Source: DASYRM01 sp035646375 (GTDB taxonomy: Bacteria > Acidobacteriota > Vicinamibacteria > Vicinamibacterales > UBA2999). From it: a stretch of DNA of 63,025 bases. Every line of letters begins with the position of its first letter. Position 1 is the stretch's first letter. The translations under genes were made by a program, and so were the position numbers. The stretch covers positions 1 through 63,025 of the forward strand of contig DASRPM010000098.1 of NCBI GenBank assembly GCA_035646375.1. Direction: 5' to 3'. Under the pieces are notes generated by a model. It ran no database searches. It was not told the origin of the DNA and saw nothing but the letters and a program-made list of their open reading frames with translations. This document shows, piece after piece, positions 1 through 8,062 of this stretch.

Positions 1-506
1 GCGGCGACGGGGCGCCGCGCCGCGAGTTGCGCGGCGGCGCCTCCTCCAAGGGAGCGGCCGTAGGCGACGATGCGGTCGCCGCCCAGGCCGCGCTGATCGC
101 GCAGCCAGTCGTACCCCGCCAGGATCGCGTTCGTGATCGACGTTTGCGTCGGAGACCCGTCGGCGATGCCGTAGCCGGGGTACTCGACAATCAGCACGTC
201 GAGCCCCGCGGCCTGAAGGTCGCCAAACTGGTCGAGCCAGTCTTCCGCTCGTTCACCGTTCCCGTGCGCGAACACGATCGCCCGTCGTGCTGACGTATTC
301 CGTGCGAGCGATGGTGCGTGCCAGACGTGCACGGGGCCATCGGCGCCGCCAATCTGCACGTGCGTGATCCCGTCGACGGGCCGAGCCAGCGCCGGGCCGC
401 GCGGGCGCGGATAGAGCAGGCGCCGCTGGCCCATGAAGAGGGCGCCGTAATACACCAGGAGCACGATCGCGGCGACGGTCATGGCACTTCGAGCCATGGC
501 GCTCAT
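1..506 (-). CDS. alpha/beta hydrolase, 3' end outside window
   Basis: This is the N-terminal part of a serine hydrolase of the alpha/beta fold; the stop codon lies beyond base 1. The frame has a hydrophobic N-terminal segment (about residues 9-25) that probably anchors or exports it, an HGNG oxyanion-hole motif at residues 81-84, and the nucleophile elbow GRSLGGG with the serine at about residue 152. The start at 506 overlaps the stop of the upstream DUF3565 gene (ATGA), which decides it over in-frame ATGs at 497 and 482. Family members (BEM46/Abhydrolase type) hydrolyse esters or peptides; the substrate cannot be told from sequence. The Asp and His of the triad would lie outside the window. 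Confidence 0.85.
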   Translation of the reverse strand, partial: MSAMARSAMTVAAIVLLVYYGALFMGQRRLLYPRPRGPALARPVDGITHVQIGGADGPVHVWHAPSLARNTSARRAIVFAHGNGERAEDWLDQFGDLQAAGLDVLIVEYPGYGIADGSPTQTSITNAILAGYDWLRDQRGLGGDRIVAYGRSLGGGAAAQLAARRPVA

Positions 507-709
507 GCCGCAGGCGCATCAGGCGCGTCGTCGCATCGCCTGCAGTTCACGGTGACACCCAGGCGCGAGGCGCGCCCCTCGGGCGTGGTCACCCACGGGC
601 GGCTCTCGAAGGGGGGGCGATGCCGTACGTGCTGTCGATGCCCGCACTCGAGCTCGGCAACCCAATGGCCTTCGTCGTCGGTGGTGAAGCCAGTGATACG
701 GCGTTCCAT
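503..709 (-). CDS. DUF3565 family small protein
   Basis: A 68-residue protein opening with MERRITGF and carrying the ELECGHRQHVRH motif followed by PPFESRPWV and a C-terminal NCRRC. This pattern is that of the DUF3565 family (sometimes called pressure-regulated protein). The function is unknown; the paired cysteines and histidines (CGH, CRRC) suggest metal binding, which is inference. It overlaps the downstream hydrolase by four bases and is probably co-translated with it. Its Shine-Dalgarno-like AAAGG lies inside the heptad repeat that fills the gap behind it. Confidence 0.85.
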   Translation of the reverse strand: MERRITGFTTDDEGHWVAELECGHRQHVRHRPPFESRPWVTTPEGRASRLGVTVNCRRCDDAPDAPAA

Positions 710-710
710 G

Positions 711-793
711 AGCCTTTAGCCTCTGGCCTCTCGGTACTACTCTTGTCGATCAGAATGCTCTTGCCAAAGGCTAGAGGCTAGAGGCGGAAGGCT
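711..793. repeat. heptad-repeat hairpin, copy 1
   Basis: Three heptamers AGCCTTT, AGCCTCT, GGCCTCT (711-731) face four complementary-type heptamers AAAGGCT, AGAGGCT, AGAGGCG, GAAGGCT (766-793) across a loop of about 34 bases. The repeat fills the whole gap between the 3' end of the penicillin-binding protein gene and the DUF3565 start. It could act as a terminator for the former. See the copies at 6927, 16293, 36061 and 60214. Confidence 0.8.
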
Positions 794-795
794 CC

Positions 796-3159
796 TCAGT
801 CTGCCGCCTTTGAGGGCGCGGCGTCGGGTGCGGCAGGAGCCGGCGTGGCAGCCGGCTGCGTGGTGGGCGGGTCGGGCGTCAGGCCGGCGGGCTGCGTGCC
901 GTTGATGAAGGCCTCGGTGATGCCGCTCGGCAGCGTGACGAACACGATGTTGCCCGGCGCCTCGAACTGCGGCGGCCGCGCACGATCGGCACGCTTGTCG
1001 ATGTACACCCGCATGAAGTCGATCCAGATCGGCAGCGCGGCCTGGGCGCCGGTCTCGCCGCTGCCAAGCGGCTTCTTTTCGTCGTAGCCCACCCAGACGC
1101 CCACGCTGATGTTCGGGTCGAAGCCCACGAACCACGCGTCGGTGAACTCGTCCATCGTGCCGGTCTTGCCGGCCAGCGGCCACTCGAGCGACTTGGCCGC
1201 GAAGGCGGTGCCGCGCTGCACGACGCCTTCGAGCAGATGCGCCATCAGGAACGCCGTGTCGGCACGCAGTGCCTCGCGAGGCTCGGGACGGTTCTCCTCG
1301 ATCACCGTGCCCTCGCGGTCGGACACCGAGCGCACCGCGTAGGGCGTCATGCGCACGCCCTGGTTGGGAAACGCCGAGTAGGCGCTCGTCATCTCGAGCA
1401 GAGTGGATTCGGCGGCCCCGAGCGCCAGCGACAGGTACGGCGGATAGTTGCCCGTGAGGCCAAGGCGCTTGGCATAGCCGACGACCAGCTCGGCGCCGAT
1501 GGCTTCGAGCGCCTTCACGGCCGGAATGTTGCGCGAGTCCTCGAGCGCATGGCGCAGCGTCACCGGCCCTTCGAACTTCCGGTCGTAGTTCAGCGGACGA
1601 TAGGGCGGCTGGTTCGGTCCCGCGATGTACGACACCGGCTCGTCGATGAACACCGACTCCGCGGTGAACCCTTTGTCGATGGCGGCGGCGTAGAGCACCG
1701 GCTTGAAGAGCGAGCCCACCTGGCGCCGCGCCTGCGTGGCGCGGTTGAACTTGCTGCGCGCGAAGTCGTAGCCGCCGACCATCGCACGGATCTGGCCGGT
1801 GCGGTTGTCCACGGCGACCAGGGCGCCCTCGACGATGGGCGGCTGCTCGAGCGTCAGCTGGGTGTACTGCCCCTTGTCGACGCCGCCGATCGCCACCTCG
1901 ATGACGTCGCCCACCGCGAAGAGGTCCGCGGCGTTGGTCTTCCGCGTCCAGGCGAACGCCGACCGCGTCAGATCGAGCTCGGTGGAGGCGATCCGGATTC
2001 TGGCGCTGCCGGCTGGGGCCTTCGGAAACGACATCACCACCGCCGGCACGATATCGCCGGCCGCAATCGGCTGCCGCCAGCGGGGCGACGTGTACGTGTC
2101 CGGCGTGAGGTTGGCGGCCACCGTCTGGCGCTGTTTGCGATAGCTGCTCCGGCGCTTGTCGAGCCGCCGCAGGCCGCGGTCGAGGGCGCGTTCGGCCGCG
2201 CGCTGCAGCTCCACGTCGAGCGTCGTCTGCACCTGGAGCCCGGTTTCGTAGAGCGCCGCGGCTCCGAACCGCTGCTCGAGGTTCTTGCGGATGTCCTCCA
2301 CGAAGTAGGCCGCGAACGAACGCTCGGCGGTGGGCTGGGCGCGGAGCACGATCGGCTTCTTGGCCGCGTCCGCGGCGGCTTGCCGCGTGACGAAGCCTTC
2401 TTCGGCCATCCGCGGCAGGACGTAGTTGTTTCGCCGCGCCAGCGTGCGCTCCGGGTTGACGAAGGGGCTGAGGCGTGCCGGCGTCTGGATGACGGCGGCA
2501 ATCGTCGCGGCCTCGTCGAGCGTGACGTCCTTCGCCGACTTGTTGAAGTACATCCGGGCGCCGGCTTCGACGCCGTAGGCGCCGTGCAGCGGCACCTGGT
2601 TCGCGTAGAGCGCGAAGATCTCGCGCTTGGTGAACCGGCGCTCGAGCTGCACGGCCAGAATGGCTTCGCGAATCTTGCGTTCGAGCGACCGCTCGTACAC
2701 GCCACCCTTCATGTAGGTGGCCTGCAGGAAGAGATTGCGGGCGAGCTGCTGCGTGATGGTGCTGGCGCCGGCGCGCTGGCCGGTCACCACGTCCTTGGCC
2801 GCCGTCATGAGAATGCGCGAAACGCTCAGCCCGAAGTGCTGCTCGAAGTCGGCGTCCTCGGTGGCCATGATGGCCTGCCGCAGCACGGGCGCCATGTCGT
2901 CGTAGCCGATGACCACCCGCCGTTCGGTGGCGAACTCGCCGATGACGTCGCCGTTGCTGGCCAGGATGCGCGTGATGGTGTTGGGACGGTAGTCGTCGAG
3001 CGCGCTGATTTCCGGGAGGTCGTCGCCGTAGGCAAAGAGCACCCCGCCTACCGTGCCCATCAGCGCTGCCGTCAGGAAGAGGAGCGCCACGACGGCCCGC
3101 GTGGCCAGGCGGATCACGATTCTGGTGCCTGTGGGGCGCTCGGGGTCGTCGTGAGCCAT
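796..3159 (-). CDS. mrcA: class A penicillin-binding protein (PBP1a type)
   Basis: A 787-residue bifunctional peptidoglycan synthase: a glycosyltransferase (GT51) domain polymerises lipid II and a transpeptidase domain cross-links the strands at the inner membrane. A single N-terminal membrane helix lies at about residues 22-44. The GT51 motifs are present: EDADFEQHFG near residue 101 and the GASTITQQLARN box. In the transpeptidase the active serine is S483 (SLFK), followed by SRN and KTGT near K665. ATG at 3159 is preferred; TTG at 3162 is also in frame. A TATACT box lies six bases before this ATG, so the message may be leaderless. The C-terminal tail is rich in Ala and Pro. It could equally be called PbpC/PBP1b class by neighbourhood, but the motif set fits PBP1a. 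Confidence 0.93.
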   Translation of the reverse strand: MAHDDPERPTGTRIVIRLATRAVVALLFLTAALMGTVGGVLFAYGDDLPEISALDDYRPNTITRILASNGDVIGEFATERRVVIGYDDMAPVLRQAIMATEDADFEQHFGLSVSRILMTAAKDVVTGQRAGASTITQQLARNLFLQATYMKGGVYERSLERKIREAILAVQLERRFTKREIFALYANQVPLHGAYGVEAGARMYFNKSAKDVTLDEAATIAAVIQTPARLSPFVNPERTLARRNNYVLPRMAEEGFVTRQAAADAAKKPIVLRAQPTAERSFAAYFVEDIRKNLEQRFGAAALYETGLQVQTTLDVELQRAAERALDRGLRRLDKRRSSYRKQRQTVAANLTPDTYTSPRWRQPIAAGDIVPAVVMSFPKAPAGSARIRIASTELDLTRSAFAWTRKTNAADLFAVGDVIEVAIGGVDKGQYTQLTLEQPPIVEGALVAVDNRTGQIRAMVGGYDFARSKFNRATQARRQVGSLFKPVLYAAAIDKGFTAESVFIDEPVSYIAGPNQPPYRPLNYDRKFEGPVTLRHALEDSRNIPAVKALEAIGAELVVGYAKRLGLTGNYPPYLSLALGAAESTLLEMTSAYSAFPNQGVRMTPYAVRSVSDREGTVIEENRPEPREALRADTAFLMAHLLEGVVQRGTAFAAKSLEWPLAGKTGTMDEFTDAWFVGFDPNISVGVWVGYDEKKPLGSGETGAQAALPIWIDFMRVYIDKRADRARPPQFEAPGNIVFVTLPSGITEAFINGTQPAGLTPDPPTTQPAATPAPAAPDAAPSKAAD

Positions 3160-3165
3160 CAATGC

Positions 3166-3171
3166 AGTATA
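3166..3171 (-). promoter_or_regulatory. putative -10 box of PBP1a gene
   Basis: On the minus strand this reads TATACT and stands six bases before ATG 3159. No good -35 is seen at 16-18 bases. With usual spacing the transcript would begin at or next to the start codon. Confidence 0.45.
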
Positions 3172-3225
3172 CGCCGCAGGGTCAATCAGTTAGGCGCGCC
3201 ACCGTCTCGCGATTTTGCGCCTGAC

Positions 3226-3246
3226 ATTGACTGCTGAACACTCAGA
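3226..3246 (+). promoter_or_regulatory. HAIR-like operator (HspR site)
   Basis: The sequence reads ATTGACT, seven bases, ACTCAGA. The known HspR inverted repeat (HAIR) is CTTGAGT, seven bases, ACTCAAG; ten of the fourteen arm positions match and the spacing is exact. It overlaps the -35 and the spacer of the dnaK promoter, and the third gene of this operon encodes an HspR-like repressor. An autoregulatory loop as in Streptomyces and Mycobacterium is a reasonable inference. Confidence 0.55.
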
Positions 3247-3255
3247 TTTGATAAT
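3227..3255 (+). promoter_or_regulatory. sigma-70-type promoter of dnaK operon
   Basis: TTGACT at 3227-3232 and GATAAT at 3250-3255 are separated by exactly 17 bases, each one or two mismatches from the sigma-70 consensus. It gives a leader of about 75 bases before dnaK. Confidence 0.7.
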
Positions 3256-3284
3256 GAGAGCAACCTAAAGCGCAGTGCCTGATT

Positions 3285-3303
3285 GCCCGCCCGTCGGGCG
3301 GGC
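3285..3303 (+). promoter_or_regulatory. GC hairpin in dnaK 5' leader
   Basis: GCCCGCCC (3285-3292) and GGGCGGGC (3296-3303) form a perfect eight-pair stem with a three-base loop, 34 bases before the dnaK start. It does not cover the ribosome binding region, so a thermosensor role is not obvious; it could stabilise the message or attenuate transcription. Confidence 0.5.
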
Positions 3304-3337
3304 GGCATTGAACCTGTCCTGAGACCACGAGACGTTC

Positions 3338-5257
<1,920 letters not shown>

Positions 5258-5298
5258 GCCGCGAAAGCTGACCGGGAGAGGAGCGGGAGCAGACCGGA

Positions 5299-6453
5299 AT
5301 GGATCTCTACGTGGTGCTCGGCATCCGGCAGGATGCCTCCGAGTCCGAGATCAAGCGGGCGTATCGCCGTCTCGCGCGCCGGTTTCATCCCGACATCAAC
5401 CCCGGCGATCAGGCGGCGGCGGTGCACTTCCAGCAGGTCGTCGAGGCGTACGAGACGCTGATCGATCGCGAGCGGCGGCTGCGGTACGACTCGGGCGAGA
5501 CGGCGGCCCCCGCCGAGGCGCGCCGCGGCGGATTCGAGGGCTTCGACTTCTCCTCGCGCGGACCGGACTACTCGGCCACGTTCGGCGATCTCGTCGCGGA
5601 AGTGCTGCTGGAGCACGGGGCGAAGCGGCCGGCAACCGCACGAGGCGCCGATCTCCATCACGAAGTCGCGCTCTCCTTTGCCGAGAGCTTCCACGGCTGC
5701 GAGCGCCCGCTGACGGTGACGCGGCGCGAGACCTGCCGTACGTGCCGCGGCGCCGGCGTCGCGCGCATGGCCGGGGCGCCGTGCGGGCTCTGCCAGGGGC
5801 ATGGAGCGGTGCGCACGGTGCGCGGGCACATGGTGTTCACGCGAAGCTGCAACGCGTGCGGCGGCACCGGCCAGCAGCCGCCGCGTGCGTGTCCGTCGTG
5901 CGCCGGCGCGGGGCACGAAGTGCGCACCGAACGCGTCACCTTGCGGCTGCCGGCGGGCATTGGCGACGGGGAGCGGGTCCGCGTGGCGGGCAAGGGCGAT
6001 GCCGGGCCGCGCGGAGGCGCCGCCGGCGACCTGTACGTCACGGTGCGCGTCGCTGCCGATCCCGACTTCCGCCGCGACGGCAACGACCTGCACGTGGTCG
6101 TGCCGGTCGGCGTGCACGAAGCGGCCCTCGGGGCCCGGGTGGAAGTGAACGGCCTGGACGGTCCGGTGAAGGTGCGGATTCCGCCCGGCACGCAGTCGGG
6201 CCAGCGGTTCCGTGTCAGCGAGCGCGGCATGGCCTCGATGCGCGGTGGCCCCAGGGGCGATCTCATCGTGGAGGCGCGTCTGATGCTGCCGGCAGTGCTC
6301 GACGAGCGATCGAAGGCGCTGCTGCGCGAGTTCGGCGAGATCAACGGCGCCCAGGTTCGTCCGCGCCCGCGCCCCGTCGAAGGCGCGGCCGGCGAGCAGG
6401 CCGGGGCCCCCGCGCGGACCGTGCGCGGTGGGTTGGAAGAGCAGGGGAGCTGA
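5299..6453 (+). CDS. dnaJ: DnaJ (Hsp40) co-chaperone
   Basis: A 384-residue Hsp40 that stimulates DnaK ATPase and delivers substrates. The J domain occupies residues 1-70 with the HPD signature (FHPDINPG). There are four zinc-binding CxxCxGxG-type motifs: CRTCRGAG, CGLCQGHG, CNACGGTG and CPSCAGAG, followed by the C-terminal beta-domains. The usual Gly/Phe-rich linker is short and irregular. ATG 5299 is preceded by a purine-rich GGGAGAGGAG stretch. It lies 41 bases after dnaK and is followed by hspR at once. The complete zinc domain makes this DnaJ rather than CbpA. Confidence 0.94.
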   Translation: MDLYVVLGIRQDASESEIKRAYRRLARRFHPDINPGDQAAAVHFQQVVEAYETLIDRERRLRYDSGETAAPAEARRGGFEGFDFSSRGPDYSATFGDLVAEVLLEHGAKRPATARGADLHHEVALSFAESFHGCERPLTVTRRETCRTCRGAGVARMAGAPCGLCQGHGAVRTVRGHMVFTRSCNACGGTGQQPPRACPSCAGAGHEVRTERVTLRLPAGIGDGERVRVAGKGDAGPRGGAAGDLYVTVRVAADPDFRRDGNDLHVVVPVGVHEAALGARVEVNGLDGPVKVRIPPGTQSGQRFRVSERGMASMRGGPRGDLIVEARLMLPAVLDERSKALLREFGEINGAQVRPRPRPVEGAAGEQAGAPARTVRGGLEEQGS

Positions 6454-6454
6454 C

Positions 6455-6928
6455 ATGGCGAAGAAGACCGAGCGCGGCAAGGCCTATTTCATGATCAGCG
6501 CGGTGTCGCAGAAGTACGACATCCACCCACAGACGTTGCGGCTCTACGAGCGCGAGGGGCTGCTGACGCCGTCTCGCACCGAAGGCAACACGCGACTGTA
6601 CTCGGAGGAGGATCTCGAGCAGCTGGAGACGATTCTGTCACTTACCCGCGAGCTCGGGGTCAACCTGGCCGGCGTGGAGATCATCCTCAACATGCGCCGC
6701 AAGATCGAGCGCATGCAGGGCGAAGTGAACGAGTTCATGGATTACGTGAAGCGCGAGCTCGCACGCGGGATCGACGATTGGGAGCAGCGCCTCAGCACCG
6801 CGATGGTCAAGAGCGCGCCGACCGACCTCGTACGGCGCGCACCAGCGCCGCCCGCGGCACCTGCCGCGTCAGCCGAAGAACCCGACGCGGCGTCTTCGAA
6901 AGAGCGGCGCAGCACGCGCCACTCATAG
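6455..6928 (+). CDS. hspR: HspR-type MerR family heat-shock repressor
   Basis: A 157-residue DNA-binding protein of the MerR superfamily. The winged helix-turn-helix (about residues 15-80) contains HPQTLRLYEREGLLTPSRT and NTRLYSEEDLEQL, the HspR pattern. A coiled-coil segment (about 80-120) follows, then an Ala/Pro-rich tail. ATG 6455 is chosen because AGGGGAG precedes it and it comes one base after the dnaJ stop; an in-frame GTG at 6428 would overlap dnaJ. HspR represses dnaK operons by binding HAIR sites, often with DnaK as co-repressor; a HAIR-like site is present upstream of dnaK. There is no effector-binding domain typical of metal- or drug-sensing MerR proteins. Confidence 0.88.
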   Translation: MAKKTERGKAYFMISAVSQKYDIHPQTLRLYEREGLLTPSRTEGNTRLYSEEDLEQLETILSLTRELGVNLAGVEIILNMRRKIERMQGEVNEFMDYVKRELARGIDDWEQRLSTAMVKSAPTDLVRRAPAPPAAPAASAEEPDAASSKERRSTRHS

Positions 6929-6996
6929 CCTTTGGCCTCTAGCCTCTAGCCTCTGGCCTTTTAGGGCTAAAGGCTAAAGCCCAGAGGCGAGAGGCT
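6927..6996. repeat. heptad-repeat hairpin, copy 2 (best copy)
   Basis: Ten consecutive heptamers: AGCCTTT, GGCCTCT, AGCCTCT, AGCCTCT, GGCCTTT, then TAGGGCT, AAAGGCT, AAAGCCC, AGAGGCG, AGAGGCT. The first five are of the RGCCTYT type and the last five are broadly their complements, so the 70 bases can fold into one long hairpin with almost no loop. It begins inside the hspR stop codon and probably ends that transcript. Confidence 0.85.
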
Positions 6997-7001
6997 TCCT
7001 C

Positions 7002-7033
7002 ACACCGCGCAGATCTTTTCTCAGTCGCGGTGT
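7002..7033. promoter_or_regulatory. inverted repeat before the DnaC-like gene
   Basis: ACACCGCG (7002-7009) is repeated inverted as CGCGGTGT (7026-7033), a perfect eight-base dyad with a 16-base centre containing CTTTTC. It lies directly upstream of the -10-like TACGAT at 7034-7039, so it may be an operator; it could also be a weak terminator. Confidence 0.4.
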
Positions 7034-7039
7034 TACGAT
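7034..7039 (+). promoter_or_regulatory. putative -10 box of DnaC-like gene
   Basis: TACGAT six bases before GTG 7046, the same spacing as in front of hemW. No clear -35. This spacing predicts a leaderless message. Confidence 0.4.
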
Positions 7040-7045
7040 GACGCC

Positions 7046-7879
7046 GTGGCTTGCGCGCTGTGCGACGACACCGGATGGAAATCGATCGAGATGGACGGAG
7101 TGCAGCGGGTCACACGCTGCGACTGCACGCGCGAGAAGGTCACCGAGCAGCGGCTGCGTGAAACGCGCATTCCTCCCCGCTACCTGAAGTGCACGCTCGA
7201 CAACTTCCTCACCTATCAGAACGAGGAGCTGCTGCGCGCGGTCGCATCCGCGAAGCGGTTCGCCGACACCTTCCCCGTTGCACAGAAGGGCCTGATGCTG
7301 ATCGGCCCACCGGGCATCGGCAAGACGCACATCGCCGTCTCGGTCCTGCGCCACGTCGTTCAGCGCACGGGAGCTCGGGGGCTGTACTACGACACTCGCG
7401 CGCTGCTCAAGGACATCCGCAACACCTACAATCCCGTGACACACACGGCCGAGATTGACGTCATCCGGCCCGTCATGGAGGCGGAACTGCTGGTTCTCGA
7501 CGATCTCGGCGCCGAAAGGCTCACCGATTGGGTCGAGGAGACGATGAGCCTCATCGTCAACACTCGCTACAACGAGCGGCGCGCCACGATCTTTACCTCG
7601 AACTACGAGGACATTCCGGACGAGGTGAACTCGCTCCTCGTGCGCGTGGGCTTTCGCCTGCACTCGCGGCTGCGGGAGATGTGCGAGTTCCTCGAGTACG
7701 ACGGTCCGGACTACCGGAATCTCCCGCCAAACTCCGGCGCCGAAGACCTGTTCATGCAATGGAAGGCGCAGCCCCGGCGGAAACTGCCCGCCAGGTCCCA
7801 CGGGCAGGCGCGCGCGCAGCTCAAGGGCCCAAAGGAGAAGGTCGATTTGAAGTGGTCCGGCGGGCGGGCCGGGTCCTAG
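7046..7879 (+). CDS. DnaC/IstB-like AAA+ ATPase with N-terminal cysteine motif
   Basis: A 277-residue ATPase resembling the helicase loaders DnaC/DnaI. Four cysteines (C3, C6, C25, C27; CxxC...CxC) at the N terminus suggest a small zinc site. Walker A is GPPGIGKT at residues 87-94, Walker B is LLVLDDLGAE, and a sensor-like FTSNY follows; RLREMCEF carries a possible arginine finger. The C-terminal 50 residues are basic. The start is GTG 7046. The TAG stop is part of the terminal CTAG of the adjacent MITE-like element, so the present C terminus may have been set by its insertion. The protein may load the replicative helicase; a transposase helper (IstB) is less likely because no istA lies nearby. 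Confidence 0.85.
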   Translation: MACALCDDTGWKSIEMDGVQRVTRCDCTREKVTEQRLRETRIPPRYLKCTLDNFLTYQNEELLRAVASAKRFADTFPVAQKGLMLIGPPGIGKTHIAVSVLRHVVQRTGARGLYYDTRALLKDIRNTYNPVTHTAEIDVIRPVMEAELLVLDDLGAERLTDWVEETMSLIVNTRYNERRATIFTSNYEDIPDEVNSLLVRVGFRLHSRLREMCEFLEYDGPDYRNLPPNSGAEDLFMQWKAQPRRKLPARSHGQARAQLKGPKEKVDLKWSGGRAGS

Positions 7880-8041
7880 CAGTCCGTAGTGAAACGCCCG
7901 CTGCATTCGCCGGGCGATGCATCCCGCCTGACTGCGTTGCTCCTCCGTCAAATATTCCCGATATTCTCCGTCGTCGCGCCTTGTCAGCCGGGCGCCTCGC
8001 CCGGCTCGGTGCGACGCGGGCGTTCCACCACGGACTGCTAG
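7876..8041. mobile_element. MITE-like element with 26-bp terminal inverted repeats
   Basis: A 166-bp non-coding stretch bounded by inverted repeats of about 26 bp; both ends begin CTAGCAGTCCGT read inward, and 24 of 26 positions agree. Inside is a perfect hairpin GCCGGGCG/CGCCCGGC (7987-8005) and an AT-rich AATATT...ATATT patch. There is no transposase. The terminal CTAG palindrome may be the target or a duplication of it. The left end provides the stop codon of the DnaC-like gene and the right end lies 21 bases before hemW. It may alternatively be a structured intergenic repeat rather than a transposon derivative. Confidence 0.65.
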
Positions 8042-8050
8042 CGCATCCAG

Positions 8051-8056
8051 TACGAT
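8051..8056 (+). promoter_or_regulatory. putative -10 box of hemW
   Basis: TACGAT six bases before GTG 8063, ten bases beyond the MITE-like element. No recognisable -35; any -35 would lie inside the right inverted repeat. Confidence 0.4.
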
Positions 8057-8062
8057 GGGGGC

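Noticed and set aside
3234..3268. Possible CIRCE element before dnaK (CACTC...GAGAGC)
   Set aside because: The arms match CIRCE only partly and the spacer is 12 bases instead of 9; no HrcA gene is present, whereas an HspR gene is.
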